A DNA stretch of 31,087 nt from an uncultured bacterium. Lineage in GTDB: Bacteria > Bacillota > Clostridia > Lachnospirales > Lachnospiraceae. Position 1 is the first letter of the stretch. Every line of letters starts with the position of its first letter. The DNA lies in NCBI GenBank assembly GCA_905214875.1, contig CAJMNR010000042.1, positions 1 to 31,087 on the forward strand. The letters run 5' to 3'. This document shows positions 24,183 through 31,087 of the stretch, in pieces. The position numbers and the translations under genes are program-made. The notes under the pieces are model-generated. The model saw nothing but the letters and a program-made list of their open reading frames with translations, was not told the DNA's origin and did not search any database.

Positions 24183-25091
24183 ATGTCAAGAAAGAAAACA
24201 AAGATCAAAACATCCGATCTTGTATTTAATATTTGTAACTATTTGTTTTTTACAGTATTTGCTTTAATGTGCTTTTTCCCATTTTACTATTTGTTTATTA
24301 ACACAATTAGTAATAATGATTTGGTTCGAACTGGATCGATCAACTTCTTGCCACGAGGAATCCATTTTGACAACTACATTTCGGTAAGGAATGTTAAGGA
24401 GCTAGGAGGAGCACTCGTTGTTACCATAAGCAGAACGATTATAGGAACCTCTCTTATGGTACTCTCTTCTGGTTTTATCGGATATCTGGTAACGAAAAAA
24501 GAAATGTGGGGCAGAAAGTTCTGGTATCGTTTCATGATTATCACCATGTACTTTAATGCAGGTTTGATTCCTTGGTATTTAACAATGTCTATGTTAAACC
24601 TGACAGGAAGCTTCTGGGGATATATTATTCCAGGTATTGTTGCACCATATAACATTATTTTGGTTAAGACATACATAGAGTCCATTCCAGCGGAACTTGA
24701 GGAGAGTGCTTTGATGGATGGCGCATCCTATTTCACTGTATTTAGAAGGATTATATGGCCACTTAGCAAGCCTATTTTAGCAACAATTGCAATTTTTGGT
24801 GCAGTTGGAAACTGGAACTCCTTTACCGATTCTATGATCTTAATGTCTTCTAGACCTGATTTATATACGTTACAACATGTTTTATATAACTATTTAAATA
24901 AAGCTTCCAGCCTTCAGGCAGCAATGGACGGTGGAGGAATAAGCGCCGCAGCATTACAACAGGATATTTTAAACGGAAAAACCATAAAATACACAATTTC
25001 TATGGTTTCAATCATTCCAATTATATGTGTGTATCCATTTATGACAAGATACTTTGAAAAAGGTATTATGCTTGGAGCAGTAAAAGGGTAA
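24183..25091 (+). CDS. Sugar ABC transporter permease (LplC/YtcP-like)
   Basis: Second membrane permease of the CUT1 importer, 302 aa, six predicted helices. The EAA loop reads EESALMDGASYFTVFRRIIWPLSKP. The C-terminus FEKGIMLGAVKG is characteristic of LplC/YtcP proteins. AGGAGGTG precedes the ATG. It forms a heterodimer with the permease upstream. Confidence 0.92.
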   Translation: MSRKKTKIKTSDLVFNICNYLFFTVFALMCFFPFYYLFINTISNNDLVRTGSINFLPRGIHFDNYISVRNVKELGGALVVTISRTIIGTSLMVLSSGFIGYLVTKKEMWGRKFWYRFMIITMYFNAGLIPWYLTMSMLNLTGSFWGYIIPGIVAPYNIILVKTYIESIPAELEESALMDGASYFTVFRRIIWPLSKPILATIAIFGAVGNWNSFTDSMILMSSRPDLYTLQHVLYNYLNKASSLQAAMDGGGISAAALQQDILNGKTIKYTISMVSIIPIICVYPFMTRYFEKGIMLGAVKG

Positions 25092-25103
25092 TGTAAATGC
25101 TAG

Positions 25104-25131
25104 TAAAATCGTACTAGTTGGCGATTTTATT
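25104..25131 (+). terminator. Intercistronic hairpin, weak terminator or mRNA stabiliser
   Basis: TAAAATCG (25104-25111) pairs with CGATTTTA (25122-25129). The stem has only two G/C pairs and a weak T-tail. It lies between the permease and lipoprotein genes, where partial termination or 3' protection often sets different expression levels for binding protein and permeases. Confidence 0.45.
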
Positions 25132-25159
25132 ATAAATTAGTGTTACAAGGAGGAGAACA

Positions 25160-26932
25160 ATGTTTAAAAGAAAACTTATTTCGATGCTTACGATTGGATC
25201 CATGGTGGCTATGATGTTAGTCGGCTGTGGCAATGGAAGCGAGAAGACTACTACGGAAGCTTCAATCCCACCAACGGTTGAACCTTCAGCGAGTACAGAT
25301 TTAAAGGAAGCTGCAGATCTTGCGGATATTATTCCAAAAGACACAGTTACACTTACCGTGTACTCTCAATTGTCAAACTATTCAGGGGAGCAATTAGGAT
25401 GGTTTGCAAAGATTATGCTTGACAAATTCAATGTAAAAATCAACATTGTAAATGAAGGCGATGGTGTCTTTGATACCCGTGTTGAAAGCGGTAATCTAGG
25501 TGATATCGTAATTATGGGTAGTGATGGTGACCAATATCATCAAGCAATTAAGGCAGAACTTTTAAGAGACTGGGAAGATGAAGATCTTTTGAAAGAATAT
25601 GGCCCATATATTGCTAACAACATGCAAACTGCATTGGAGAAAAACAGGACAGTATCCGGTGGTAAAATCTATGGATATGGTTATGATGTAGCAGTAAGTG
25701 CAGATGATACACAAGCATTTACTTATCACCCAGACATTCGTTGGGATCTTTACAAAGAACTCGGATACCCAGAAGTTAACACATTAGAGGACTACGTTCC
25801 ATTATTAGAGAAAATGGTAGCTCTTTGTCCAAAATCTGATTCTGGTCAAAAGACTTATGGTGTTTCCTTATTCCCAGCATGGGATGGTGACATGGTTATG
25901 TTCGTAAAATCTACAGCAGCACTTTATGGATATGACGAATTTGGCTTTGGTTTATACAATGTAAACACTCAAACTTATGAGCCAGCTTTACAAGATGATG
26001 GAATTTACTTAAGATGTTTAAAATTCTATAACACATTATACCAAAAAGGCTTATTAGATCCTGACTCAATGACTCAGACATACGATGAAATGTCAGATGC
26101 ATACCAAGATGGTGCTGCATTCTTCAATATCTTCAATTTCATGGGTAGCGGATTGTACAATACAGCAGCTCATTTAAAAGAGAATAAAGCAATGCTTACT
26201 TGCCCAGCAAAAGATTCCAAGACATTAGTATATGGTACTAATATTTATGGTGGTAACAGAATCTGGTCTATTGGTGCAAAGACACAATATCCTGAATTAT
26301 GTATGGCAATCATCAACTGGTTATCTACTCCAGAAGGTAGAATGACTACAGAATACGGCCCTAAAGGTACAAACTGGGATTATAACGATCAAGGACAACC
26401 TTATTTAACAGACCTTGGATTAGAATGTAAAAAGAATGGTGAGACAAAACTTACTGGTGAATACAGCGGTAAATTCAACGATGGATGTAATCAAATGAAC
26501 AATACGACATGGGCAATTGATACAATTAATCCAGATACAAAAGACGGTGAAACATATAACTACTTATACTGGAATACATATCTTGCTGAAAAATCTTCTG
26601 ATATCGAATCCGATTGGAAGACAAAAACAGAAGCAAGTACAGCAGATGAGTATTTGAAAAAAGTTGGATGCTCTATCTCTTTAGGAACAATGTATTCTCC
26701 AACTGCTAAGAGTGATGAATTACAAATCACATGGAATTCTGTAGCAAAATGTATCAAAGAGTACTCATGGCAAGCAATCTATGCAAAATCAGATGATGAA
26801 TACAACAAGATTGTAAGCGAAATGAAAGAAAAAGCAAACGGCTATGGATATGAACAATGTGTAGAATATCAACAAAATGAAGCCACATTAAGAAAAGCAG
26901 CAGAAGATGAGGCAAAAGCAACTATTAAATAA
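25160..26932 (+). CDS. Extracellular sugar-binding lipoprotein of the ABC importer
   Basis: Family 1-type solute-binding protein of 590 aa. A lipoprotein signal peptide has a hydrophobic core at 7-20 and lipobox LVGC with C23, followed by a Thr/Ser/Glu-rich linker (about 24-50). The mature domain shows LTVYSQLSNYSGEQLGWFAK and aromatic-rich segments (NYLYWNTYL, GNRIWSIG) that suit sugar stacking. Its size and context suggest oligosaccharides, but the ligand is unknown. AAGGAGG lies just before the ATG. It is the last gene of the operon. Confidence 0.93.
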   Translation: MFKRKLISMLTIGSMVAMMLVGCGNGSEKTTTEASIPPTVEPSASTDLKEAADLADIIPKDTVTLTVYSQLSNYSGEQLGWFAKIMLDKFNVKINIVNEGDGVFDTRVESGNLGDIVIMGSDGDQYHQAIKAELLRDWEDEDLLKEYGPYIANNMQTALEKNRTVSGGKIYGYGYDVAVSADDTQAFTYHPDIRWDLYKELGYPEVNTLEDYVPLLEKMVALCPKSDSGQKTYGVSLFPAWDGDMVMFVKSTAALYGYDEFGFGLYNVNTQTYEPALQDDGIYLRCLKFYNTLYQKGLLDPDSMTQTYDEMSDAYQDGAAFFNIFNFMGSGLYNTAAHLKENKAMLTCPAKDSKTLVYGTNIYGGNRIWSIGAKTQYPELCMAIINWLSTPEGRMTTEYGPKGTNWDYNDQGQPYLTDLGLECKKNGETKLTGEYSGKFNDGCNQMNNTTWAIDTINPDTKDGETYNYLYWNTYLAEKSSDIESDWKTKTEASTADEYLKKVGCSISLGTMYSPTAKSDELQITWNSVAKCIKEYSWQAIYAKSDDEYNKIVSEMKEKANGYGYEQCVEYQQNEATLRKAAEDEAKATIK

Positions 26933-26980
26933 TTAGTCTATGTATAAAAATGCACTAAGCGAAATTCCCCTTTAAAACAT

Positions 26981-27033
26981 AAAGTGTCTTCTTTCCGAAA
27001 GTTTCACGACTACGGAAAGAAGACACTTTTTTG
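26981..27033 (+). terminator. Strong rho-independent terminator after the binding protein
   Basis: AAAGTGTCTTCTTTCCG (26981-26997) is an exact inverted repeat of 27013-27029, and TTTTTT runs into the tail. The 17-bp stem closes the ABC operon. Confidence 0.95.
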
Positions 27034-27085
27034 TGTTTCTTGGGTAAAATATCAAAAAATTCCTATTTCTATCAAAAATGTATCG

Positions 27086-27114
27086 TTTTAGCGAAAACTT
27101 TTATCCCTTATAAT
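27086..27114 (+). promoter_or_regulatory. Probable promoter of the AraC regulator gene
   Basis: TTTTAG (27086-27091), 17-bp spacer, TATAAT (27109-27114). The -10 is perfect and the -35 weak, so activation may be needed. Confidence 0.45.
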
Positions 27115-27172
27115 ATTAGGTAAGGGGAAGAATTATACATAGATTACGCAAAAATACTATTGGAGTGAGTAT

Positions 27173-28096
27173 ATGAGGATTTTTTTATCAAATGCGGAAA
27201 AGACACTACAGTTTTACGCAAGTGGAAATTTGATCAGCGATGACGGATTTTGCTATCAGCCAAGTAAATTAAATTACTATGTACTGATTATGGTAAAAGA
27301 GGGGACGCTGTATATCTCCCAGAATGGCGCAAATTATGAAATTAAAAAAAATCAATATATTCTTTTGAGGCCGGAGGAAGAACAGTTCGGATACCGTGCA
27401 TCTGTTGGGAAATTGTCATATCTATGGGTACAGTTTACATTTAAAGAGCCTGTTATCATACAGCGAAACTATAAATGGATGCGTGAATATTTTGATGCGG
27501 GATATCTAAAGTTACAGAATGGTTGTCTTATATTTCAGAATGGCTGTTATATTGTTCCAGAGCGTGGAGAAGTTTCACTTACCCAGAGAGTTCCACTATT
27601 GTTTAACCAACTACTGGACCTTTCAAGGCAGGAACCGATTTATTCAAAACGTATCATAGATTATGCACTTAGTTTGCTAGTTATGGAATTATCGCAGGAA
27701 TTTATTGAGAAAAAATATATTAAGAAAAATGATATACCATCAAACCTTGATTACATCATGGAATGGATCAAAGCCAATTATGATAAGGAAATTACAGTTA
27801 AGGAAATTGCAGACGAAATGGGATACAATCAAAATTATTTATCGTCTCTGTTTAAGAAGAGTACAGGAGTTAGCTTAGTGCAGTACATTAATATGACAAG
27901 AATCAATATTGCCAAATCGATGATTACGAATCGAGATGTATCAATCAAAGAAGTAGCATATTCCTGCGGATTTATTAATGAAAAGTACTTTATGAAAGTT
28001 TTTAAGAAAGTAGAAGGAATGACACCATCGCAATACAAAAAGGCATTTAGCAAGAAAAGATTAACGAGAGACAGGAGCAAAATGTCGTCCATTTAG
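27173..28096 (+). CDS. AraC-family transcriptional regulator
   Basis: One-component regulator of 307 aa. The N-terminal part is cupin-like, with GTLYISQNGANYEIKKNQYILLRP (about 44-67). The C-terminal double helix-turn-helix shows TVKEIADEMGYNQNYLSSLFK and SIKEVAYSCGFINEKYFMKVFKK. It follows the sugar ABC operon directly behind a terminator and may control it. GGAGTGAG lies 4-7 nt before the ATG. Confidence 0.92.
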   Translation: MRIFLSNAEKTLQFYASGNLISDDGFCYQPSKLNYYVLIMVKEGTLYISQNGANYEIKKNQYILLRPEEEQFGYRASVGKLSYLWVQFTFKEPVIIQRNYKWMREYFDAGYLKLQNGCLIFQNGCYIVPERGEVSLTQRVPLLFNQLLDLSRQEPIYSKRIIDYALSLLVMELSQEFIEKKYIKKNDIPSNLDYIMEWIKANYDKEITVKEIADEMGYNQNYLSSLFKKSTGVSLVQYINMTRINIAKSMITNRDVSIKEVAYSCGFINEKYFMKVFKKVEGMTPSQYKKAFSKKRLTRDRSKMSSI

Positions 28097-28145
28097 GTTT
28101 TGTTTTGAAAAAGAAGGAAAGCGGTGGTTCTGTACTAATCTAGTA

Positions 28146-28174
28146 TTGTATTTTCCATGGCTTTCCACTATGAT
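28146..28174 (+). promoter_or_regulatory. Promoter of the phosphinothricin-type acetyltransferase gene
   Basis: TTGTAT (28146-28151), 17-bp spacer, TATGAT (28169-28174). An interrupted dyad GGAAAGC/GCTTTCC (arms near 28118-28124 and 28160-28166) and TACTA-ATC-TAGTA overlap the region and could be operators. Confidence 0.5.
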
Positions 28175-28220
28175 AAATTCATTGAGTAATTAGAGGTTTA
28201 TTTTAAGAGGAGGATAAAGC

Positions 28221-28823
28221 ATGGAGAATACAAAGGTTACCATTCGTTTTGCCAGTCCTAGTGATGCGCCGGCATTGCTTGAAATCTATCGACCATATGT
28301 GTTAGAAACGGCAATCACGTTTGAATATGATGTGCCATCGGTAGAAGAATTTACAGAGCGAATAAGAAATACACAGAAGAGATATCCTTATCTGGTAGCA
28401 CAGTGTGGAGATGAAATTGTAGGATATGCATATGTAAGCAGTTTTGTTGGCAGAGCAGCGTATGATTGGTCTGTAGAAACCTCAATTTATGTAGAACAGA
28501 ATAGAAGAAAATTGGGAATCGGGAAAAAGCTATATGATGCCTTAGAATGCATTCTTAAGGAAATGCACATTTGCAATTTAAATGCTTGTATTGGATATCC
28601 AGAGATAGAGGATGAGTATCTGACGAAAAACAGTGTGTCTTTTCACCGTCATTTAGGCTATACGATGGTCGGAGAATTCCATAAATCTGGATACAAGTTT
28701 AACCGTTGGTACAATATGGTCTGGATGGAGAAAATGATTGGTGAGCATTTGGATCAACAGCCTTCGGTTGTTAATGTAAATGAACTTAAAGATCTTATAA
28801 AGACAAAATATGAGATATGTTAG
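28221..28823 (+). CDS. GNAT acetyltransferase, phosphinothricin/methionine-sulfoximine type
   Basis: Protein of 200 aa. It has the family's early IYRPYVLETAITFEYDVPSVEEF motif (23-45), the core VGYAYVSSFVGRAAYDWSVETSIYV (66-90) and the acetyl-CoA loop NRRKLGIGKKLYDAL (93-107). Relatives acetylate phosphinothricin, methionine sulfoximine or related amino acids. A native role in amino-acid analogue detoxification is plausible. The C-terminal tail (about 172-200) is slightly longer than in typical relatives. GAGGAGG precedes the ATG. Confidence 0.85.
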   Translation: MENTKVTIRFASPSDAPALLEIYRPYVLETAITFEYDVPSVEEFTERIRNTQKRYPYLVAQCGDEIVGYAYVSSFVGRAAYDWSVETSIYVEQNRRKLGIGKKLYDALECILKEMHICNLNACIGYPEIEDEYLTKNSVSFHRHLGYTMVGEFHKSGYKFNRWYNMVWMEKMIGEHLDQQPSVVNVNELKDLIKTKYEIC

Positions 28824-28857
28824 AATAAAAATTATCCAAGGCTTGTAGGCTTTGTAG

Positions 28858-28910
28858 ATAAGCGAAAAGAACCATGAAACATGCGGTGTTTCATGGTTCT
28901 TTTCGCTTAT
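28858..28910. terminator. Perfect 24-bp hairpin, probable bidirectional terminator
   Basis: The left arm 28858-28881 and right arm 28887-28910 are exact inverted repeats around a 5-nt loop TGCGG. Each arm ends in a run of A or T (AAAAG / CTTTT) inside the stem. It probably ends the acetyltransferase transcript. The stem is unusually long and perfect. Confidence 0.75.
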
Positions 28911-29036
28911 AAAGGATTAGTTTTATAGCCTTCTCCCCACTTTAAGCGGAACTTCTGCATAAACGAAGATATTGGAAGGGCGCTAGAAGAAGTAGTCTCA
29001 GCATATTTGCAAAATGAAAAATATGGAAAAAAATAC

Positions 29037-29094
29037 TTGACAGGCTAGTGAACGCTAGCTATTATATAATTCATAAGGCTAGTAATCACTAGCC
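29037..29094 (+). promoter_or_regulatory. Promoter with two TetR-type operators
   Basis: TTGACA (29037-29042), 17-bp spacer, TATTAT (29060-29065) is a near-consensus promoter. Operator 1 (GGCTAGTGAACGCTAGC, 29043-29059) fills the whole spacer. Operator 2 (GGCTAGT-AATC-ACTAGCC, 29077-29094) is a perfect dyad over the transcription start region. Their centres are 34 bp apart. The TetR encoded in the same operon is the natural candidate to bind both and repress its own unit. Confidence 0.8.
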
Positions 29095-29116
29095 AACCAT
29101 GAAAGGAAATGAGTGA

Positions 29117-30223
29117 ATGAGCAAGTTTGATTTACAGGCGTATTTAACTAAGGGTATCAACAATATGGTGGATGGAATCTTACGCTCCACAATCAAAAAT
29201 CCTCAGGCAAGCAAGTTCCTAATGCAGTTTGCCTTGGAAAGTAAACGAGCAGAGAAACGAAGAGAAGCAGAAGAGAAAAAGGGAAATCATATTCCAGCAT
29301 TTTTGATTAGCAGTATTACTACAACATGTAATCTTCATTGTAAAGGATGTTATGCCAGAGCAAACCATAGTTGTTTTGATAGTACGAATATCGGCGGCCC
29401 ATCCATGCTTTCTGCAAACCAATGGGAAGATATCTTTTCTCAGGCAGCAGACCTTGGAATTTGTTTTTCCTTGCTAATCGGAGGAGAACCATTTGTCAGA
29501 AAAGAGGTGTTACTTGCAGCGGCAAAAGAAAAACGTATGCTGTTTCCTATTTTCACGAATGGTACCATGATAAATGATGCGTATCTTGACCTGTTAAAGA
29601 AGAATCGCAATCTTGTGCCAGTACTCAGTATTGAAGGAAAAGAAGAAACTACCGATGCCAGACGGGGGAAAGGAATCTATAACAAGTTAAAGGAAACCAT
29701 GCGTGCACTTGATAAAGAGAAAATCATGTACGGCGCCTCAATTACTGTACATAAAAACAATCTGGAAGAAGTGCTTTCGGATGAATTCATAAAGGAACTT
29801 TCAGAGTCAGGATGCAAGGCTGTCATTTATGTGGAATATATACCGACAACTGAGGAAACAAGAAATATAGTGCTTGGGGATACAGAAAGAGAACGGTTAG
29901 CAAATCGTCTTACGGCAATTAGAAAAGAAAGAGAAGATATGATTTTTGTATCCTTTCCTGGTGATGAAAAAAGTTCCGGTGGATGTCTGGCAGCAGGAAG
30001 AGGGTTCTTTCATATCAATGCATTTGGCGGCGTAGAACCTTGTCCATTTTCTCCATACTCAGATACCAGCCTGTTACAAGTGTCATTAAAAGAAGCATTA
30101 AAATCGCCATTCTTTCACAAATTAATGGAACAAGGAGCACTTTTACAAGAGCATATGACTGGCTGCGTGTTATTTGAGCAGGAAGAACAGGTAAAATCAT
30201 TATTAAAGGAGGCTGTCGAATGA
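29117..30223 (+). CDS. Radical SAM protein with SPASM-like C-terminal cysteines
   Basis: Radical SAM enzyme of 368 aa, substrate unknown. The [4Fe-4S]-binding motif is C71-N-L-H-C75-K-G-C78 (CxxxCxxC). GGEP near 133-136 is the SAM-binding motif. C-terminal Cys residues in SSGGCLAAGRG, VEPCPF and TGCVLFE suggest a second cluster, as in SPASM/Twitch proteins. The first 55 residues form a charged helical extension. No RiPP precursor or dehydratase gene is adjacent. Its stop overlaps the TetR start by 4 nt, so the two are translationally coupled. Confidence 0.9.
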   Translation: MSKFDLQAYLTKGINNMVDGILRSTIKNPQASKFLMQFALESKRAEKRREAEEKKGNHIPAFLISSITTTCNLHCKGCYARANHSCFDSTNIGGPSMLSANQWEDIFSQAADLGICFSLLIGGEPFVRKEVLLAAAKEKRMLFPIFTNGTMINDAYLDLLKKNRNLVPVLSIEGKEETTDARRGKGIYNKLKETMRALDKEKIMYGASITVHKNNLEEVLSDEFIKELSESGCKAVIYVEYIPTTEETRNIVLGDTERERLANRLTAIRKEREDMIFVSFPGDEKSSGGCLAAGRGFFHINAFGGVEPCPFSPYSDTSLLQVSLKEALKSPFFHKLMEQGALLQEHMTGCVLFEQEEQVKSLLKEAVE

Positions 30224-30870
30224 TAGCAGAGATGAAAAAGAGTGCGGATAGCACGAAAAATACAAAAGAGAAGATTTTAGATGAGGCACTCACTCTTTTT
30301 GCAAAAAACGGATTTAAGGGAACTAGCGTAAAAAATATTGCAGATGCAGTTGGGATCAAGGATAGTTCTCTTTATAAGCATTATAAAAGCAAGCAGGAGA
30401 TTTTAGATACCATCGTTTATAACATTAAGCTTAGAATGGAAAATTTGGCAGTAAGAATCGGACTTCCTACTGAGAAAGATATGAGGAAGGTTGCAGAATA
30501 TTATGGAGAATTGACACTTCCGATGCTTGTAGAAATCGGACGAAAAACGTTTCTGTTTTATCTAGAGGATGAATATATTTCTCGCTTCTGGAGACTTGCC
30601 AATATGGAACAGTATCAGAATCCAGAGATTTATGAAATCTTTCATCAGATTTTTATGGAGGAGTCCATCGAATATCAAAGTGCATTATTTAAGGAGATGA
30701 TCCGTCTTAACTTTTTTATTGATGTGGATTCCGATGTAATTGCCATGAGTTTCTATACACCAATCTTCTTTTTATTAAGTAAATACAATGGAAGGGAAGA
30801 GAAGAAAGATGAGGCACTGCAAATATTAGAAAAGCAGATTGCAGAATTTTATCGAATCTATCGAAAATAG
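30220..30870 (+). CDS. TetR-family transcriptional regulator
   Basis: Regulator of 216 aa. The N-terminal helix-turn-helix is typical: TKEKILDEALTLFAKNGFKGTSVKNIADAVGIKDSSLYKHYKSKQEIL (about 15-62). The C-terminal helical ligand domain has no visible family name. The ATG overlaps the radical SAM stop codon (ATGA). AAAGGAGG lies 7 nt upstream inside the previous gene. It probably represses its own operon through the paired operators at 29043-29094. The ligand is unknown. Confidence 0.92.
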   Translation: MIAEMKKSADSTKNTKEKILDEALTLFAKNGFKGTSVKNIADAVGIKDSSLYKHYKSKQEILDTIVYNIKLRMENLAVRIGLPTEKDMRKVAEYYGELTLPMLVEIGRKTFLFYLEDEYISRFWRLANMEQYQNPEIYEIFHQIFMEESIEYQSALFKEMIRLNFFIDVDSDVIAMSFYTPIFFLLSKYNGREEKKDEALQILEKQIAEFYRIYRK

Positions 30871-30954
30871 ACCCATACTATGAAGAGCCGAAAGAAAGTT
30901 CCATGATAACAAATGTATATGAAGATATGAATGAACGGAGATTTATAGAACGCT

Positions 30955-30996
30955 AAAAAAGCATTTCTGAGTCAACAGCCAGAAATGCTTTTTTAT
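30955..30996 (+). terminator. Terminator of the radical SAM/TetR operon
   Basis: AAAAAAGCATTTCTG (30955-30969) and CAGAAATGCTTTTTT (30980-30994) form a 15-bp stem ending in T6. Copy 2 of the 65-nt repeat begins immediately after it. Confidence 0.93.
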
Positions 30997-31058
30997 TTAC
31001 GCGAGCAACGAGCCAAAGTCCTGCTAGCATGGCCTTGGCGACTGCCGCGATAACGAGA
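30994..31058 (+). repeat. 65-nt structured intergenic repeat, copy 2
   Basis: It differs from copy 1 (19085-19149) at four positions, and none breaks a predicted pair. The bulged purine is A here and G in copy 1; the T-R pair is T-G here and T-A there. The copy starts right behind a terminator, and its last seven bases are also the left arm of the next hairpin. The strand is arbitrary. Confidence 0.75.
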
Positions 31059-31087
31059 GAAACTCGCAGAGCGTGTTTCTTCTCGTT
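31052..31087. other. Long hairpin adjoining repeat copy 2
   Basis: AACGAGA (31052-31058) pairs with TCTCGTT (31081-31087), GAAAC (31059-31063) with GTTTC (31075-31079), and CGC (31065-31067) with GCG (31071-31073) around AGA, with one T-T mismatch and one bulged T. The stem is about 15 bp and is cut off by the window end, so any tail is not visible. Confidence 0.65.

Noticed and set aside
29117..30223. Radical SAM protein as a RiPP maturase
   Set aside because: I looked for a short Cys- or Gly-rich precursor frame within 300 bp upstream and downstream and found none.

Overview
The window reads as low-GC anaerobic Firmicute chromosome, most likely a Lachnospiraceae (clostridial cluster XIVa) member. 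Supporting signs are A/T-rich codon use, strong AGGAGG ribosome binding sites, an [FeFe] hydrogenase, an aspartate 4-decarboxylase, a YesM-type kinase beside an LplB/LplC-type sugar ABC transporter, and rho-independent terminators after most units. The family assignment is inference from gene content, without a database search.

Layout. 1-2030: terminator of an upstream gene, then a minus-strand [FeFe] hydrogenase whose N-terminal half looks like the C-terminal half of a HydB/NuoF subunit. 2257-4498: aspartate 4-decarboxylase and a free-standing 53-aa basic protein. 4787-11534: complete F1Fo ATP synthase operon atpBEFHAGDC with a long leader and a terminator; the c subunit lacks the Na+-type ligands, so H+ coupling is predicted. 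11620-13713: a decayed hydrolase tail and two tandem GNAT-type acetyltransferases. 13757-15635: a DXS-like transketolase-family enzyme under a MerR-type promoter, which has lost the arginines that bind the glyceraldehyde-3-phosphate phosphate. 15653-17140: AraC regulator and DUF2798-type membrane protein, both minus strand. 17390-19554: D-2-hydroxyacid dehydrogenase, 2H (LigT-like) phosphoesterase, the first copy of a 65-nt structured repeat, and a DUF3592-type membrane protein on the minus strand. 19798-21200: 2-keto-3-deoxygluconate-type kinase with a structured leader. 21223-21758: a probable gene remnant, then a 20-residue four-cysteine microprotein gene with its own promoter region, Shine-Dalgarno and terminator. 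21878-27033: soluble YesM-like kinase, two permeases and a lipoprotein binding protein. 27086-28910: AraC regulator and a phosphinothricin-type GNAT acetyltransferase. 29037-30996: a radical SAM protein translationally coupled to a TetR regulator, with two matching operators at the promoter. 30994-31087: the second copy of the 65-nt repeat plus a long hairpin at the window edge.

How the parts work together. The window combines housekeeping energy metabolism (ATP synthase, hydrogenase, alanine formation from aspartate) with carbohydrate acquisition (ABC importer, AraC regulators, KDG kinase) and several small regulated accessory units. The least explained items are the 65-nt structured repeat, the 20-aa Cys-rich microprotein, the HydB-HydA-like fusion hydrogenase, the DXS-like enzyme with altered substrate pocket, and the TetR/radical SAM unit.
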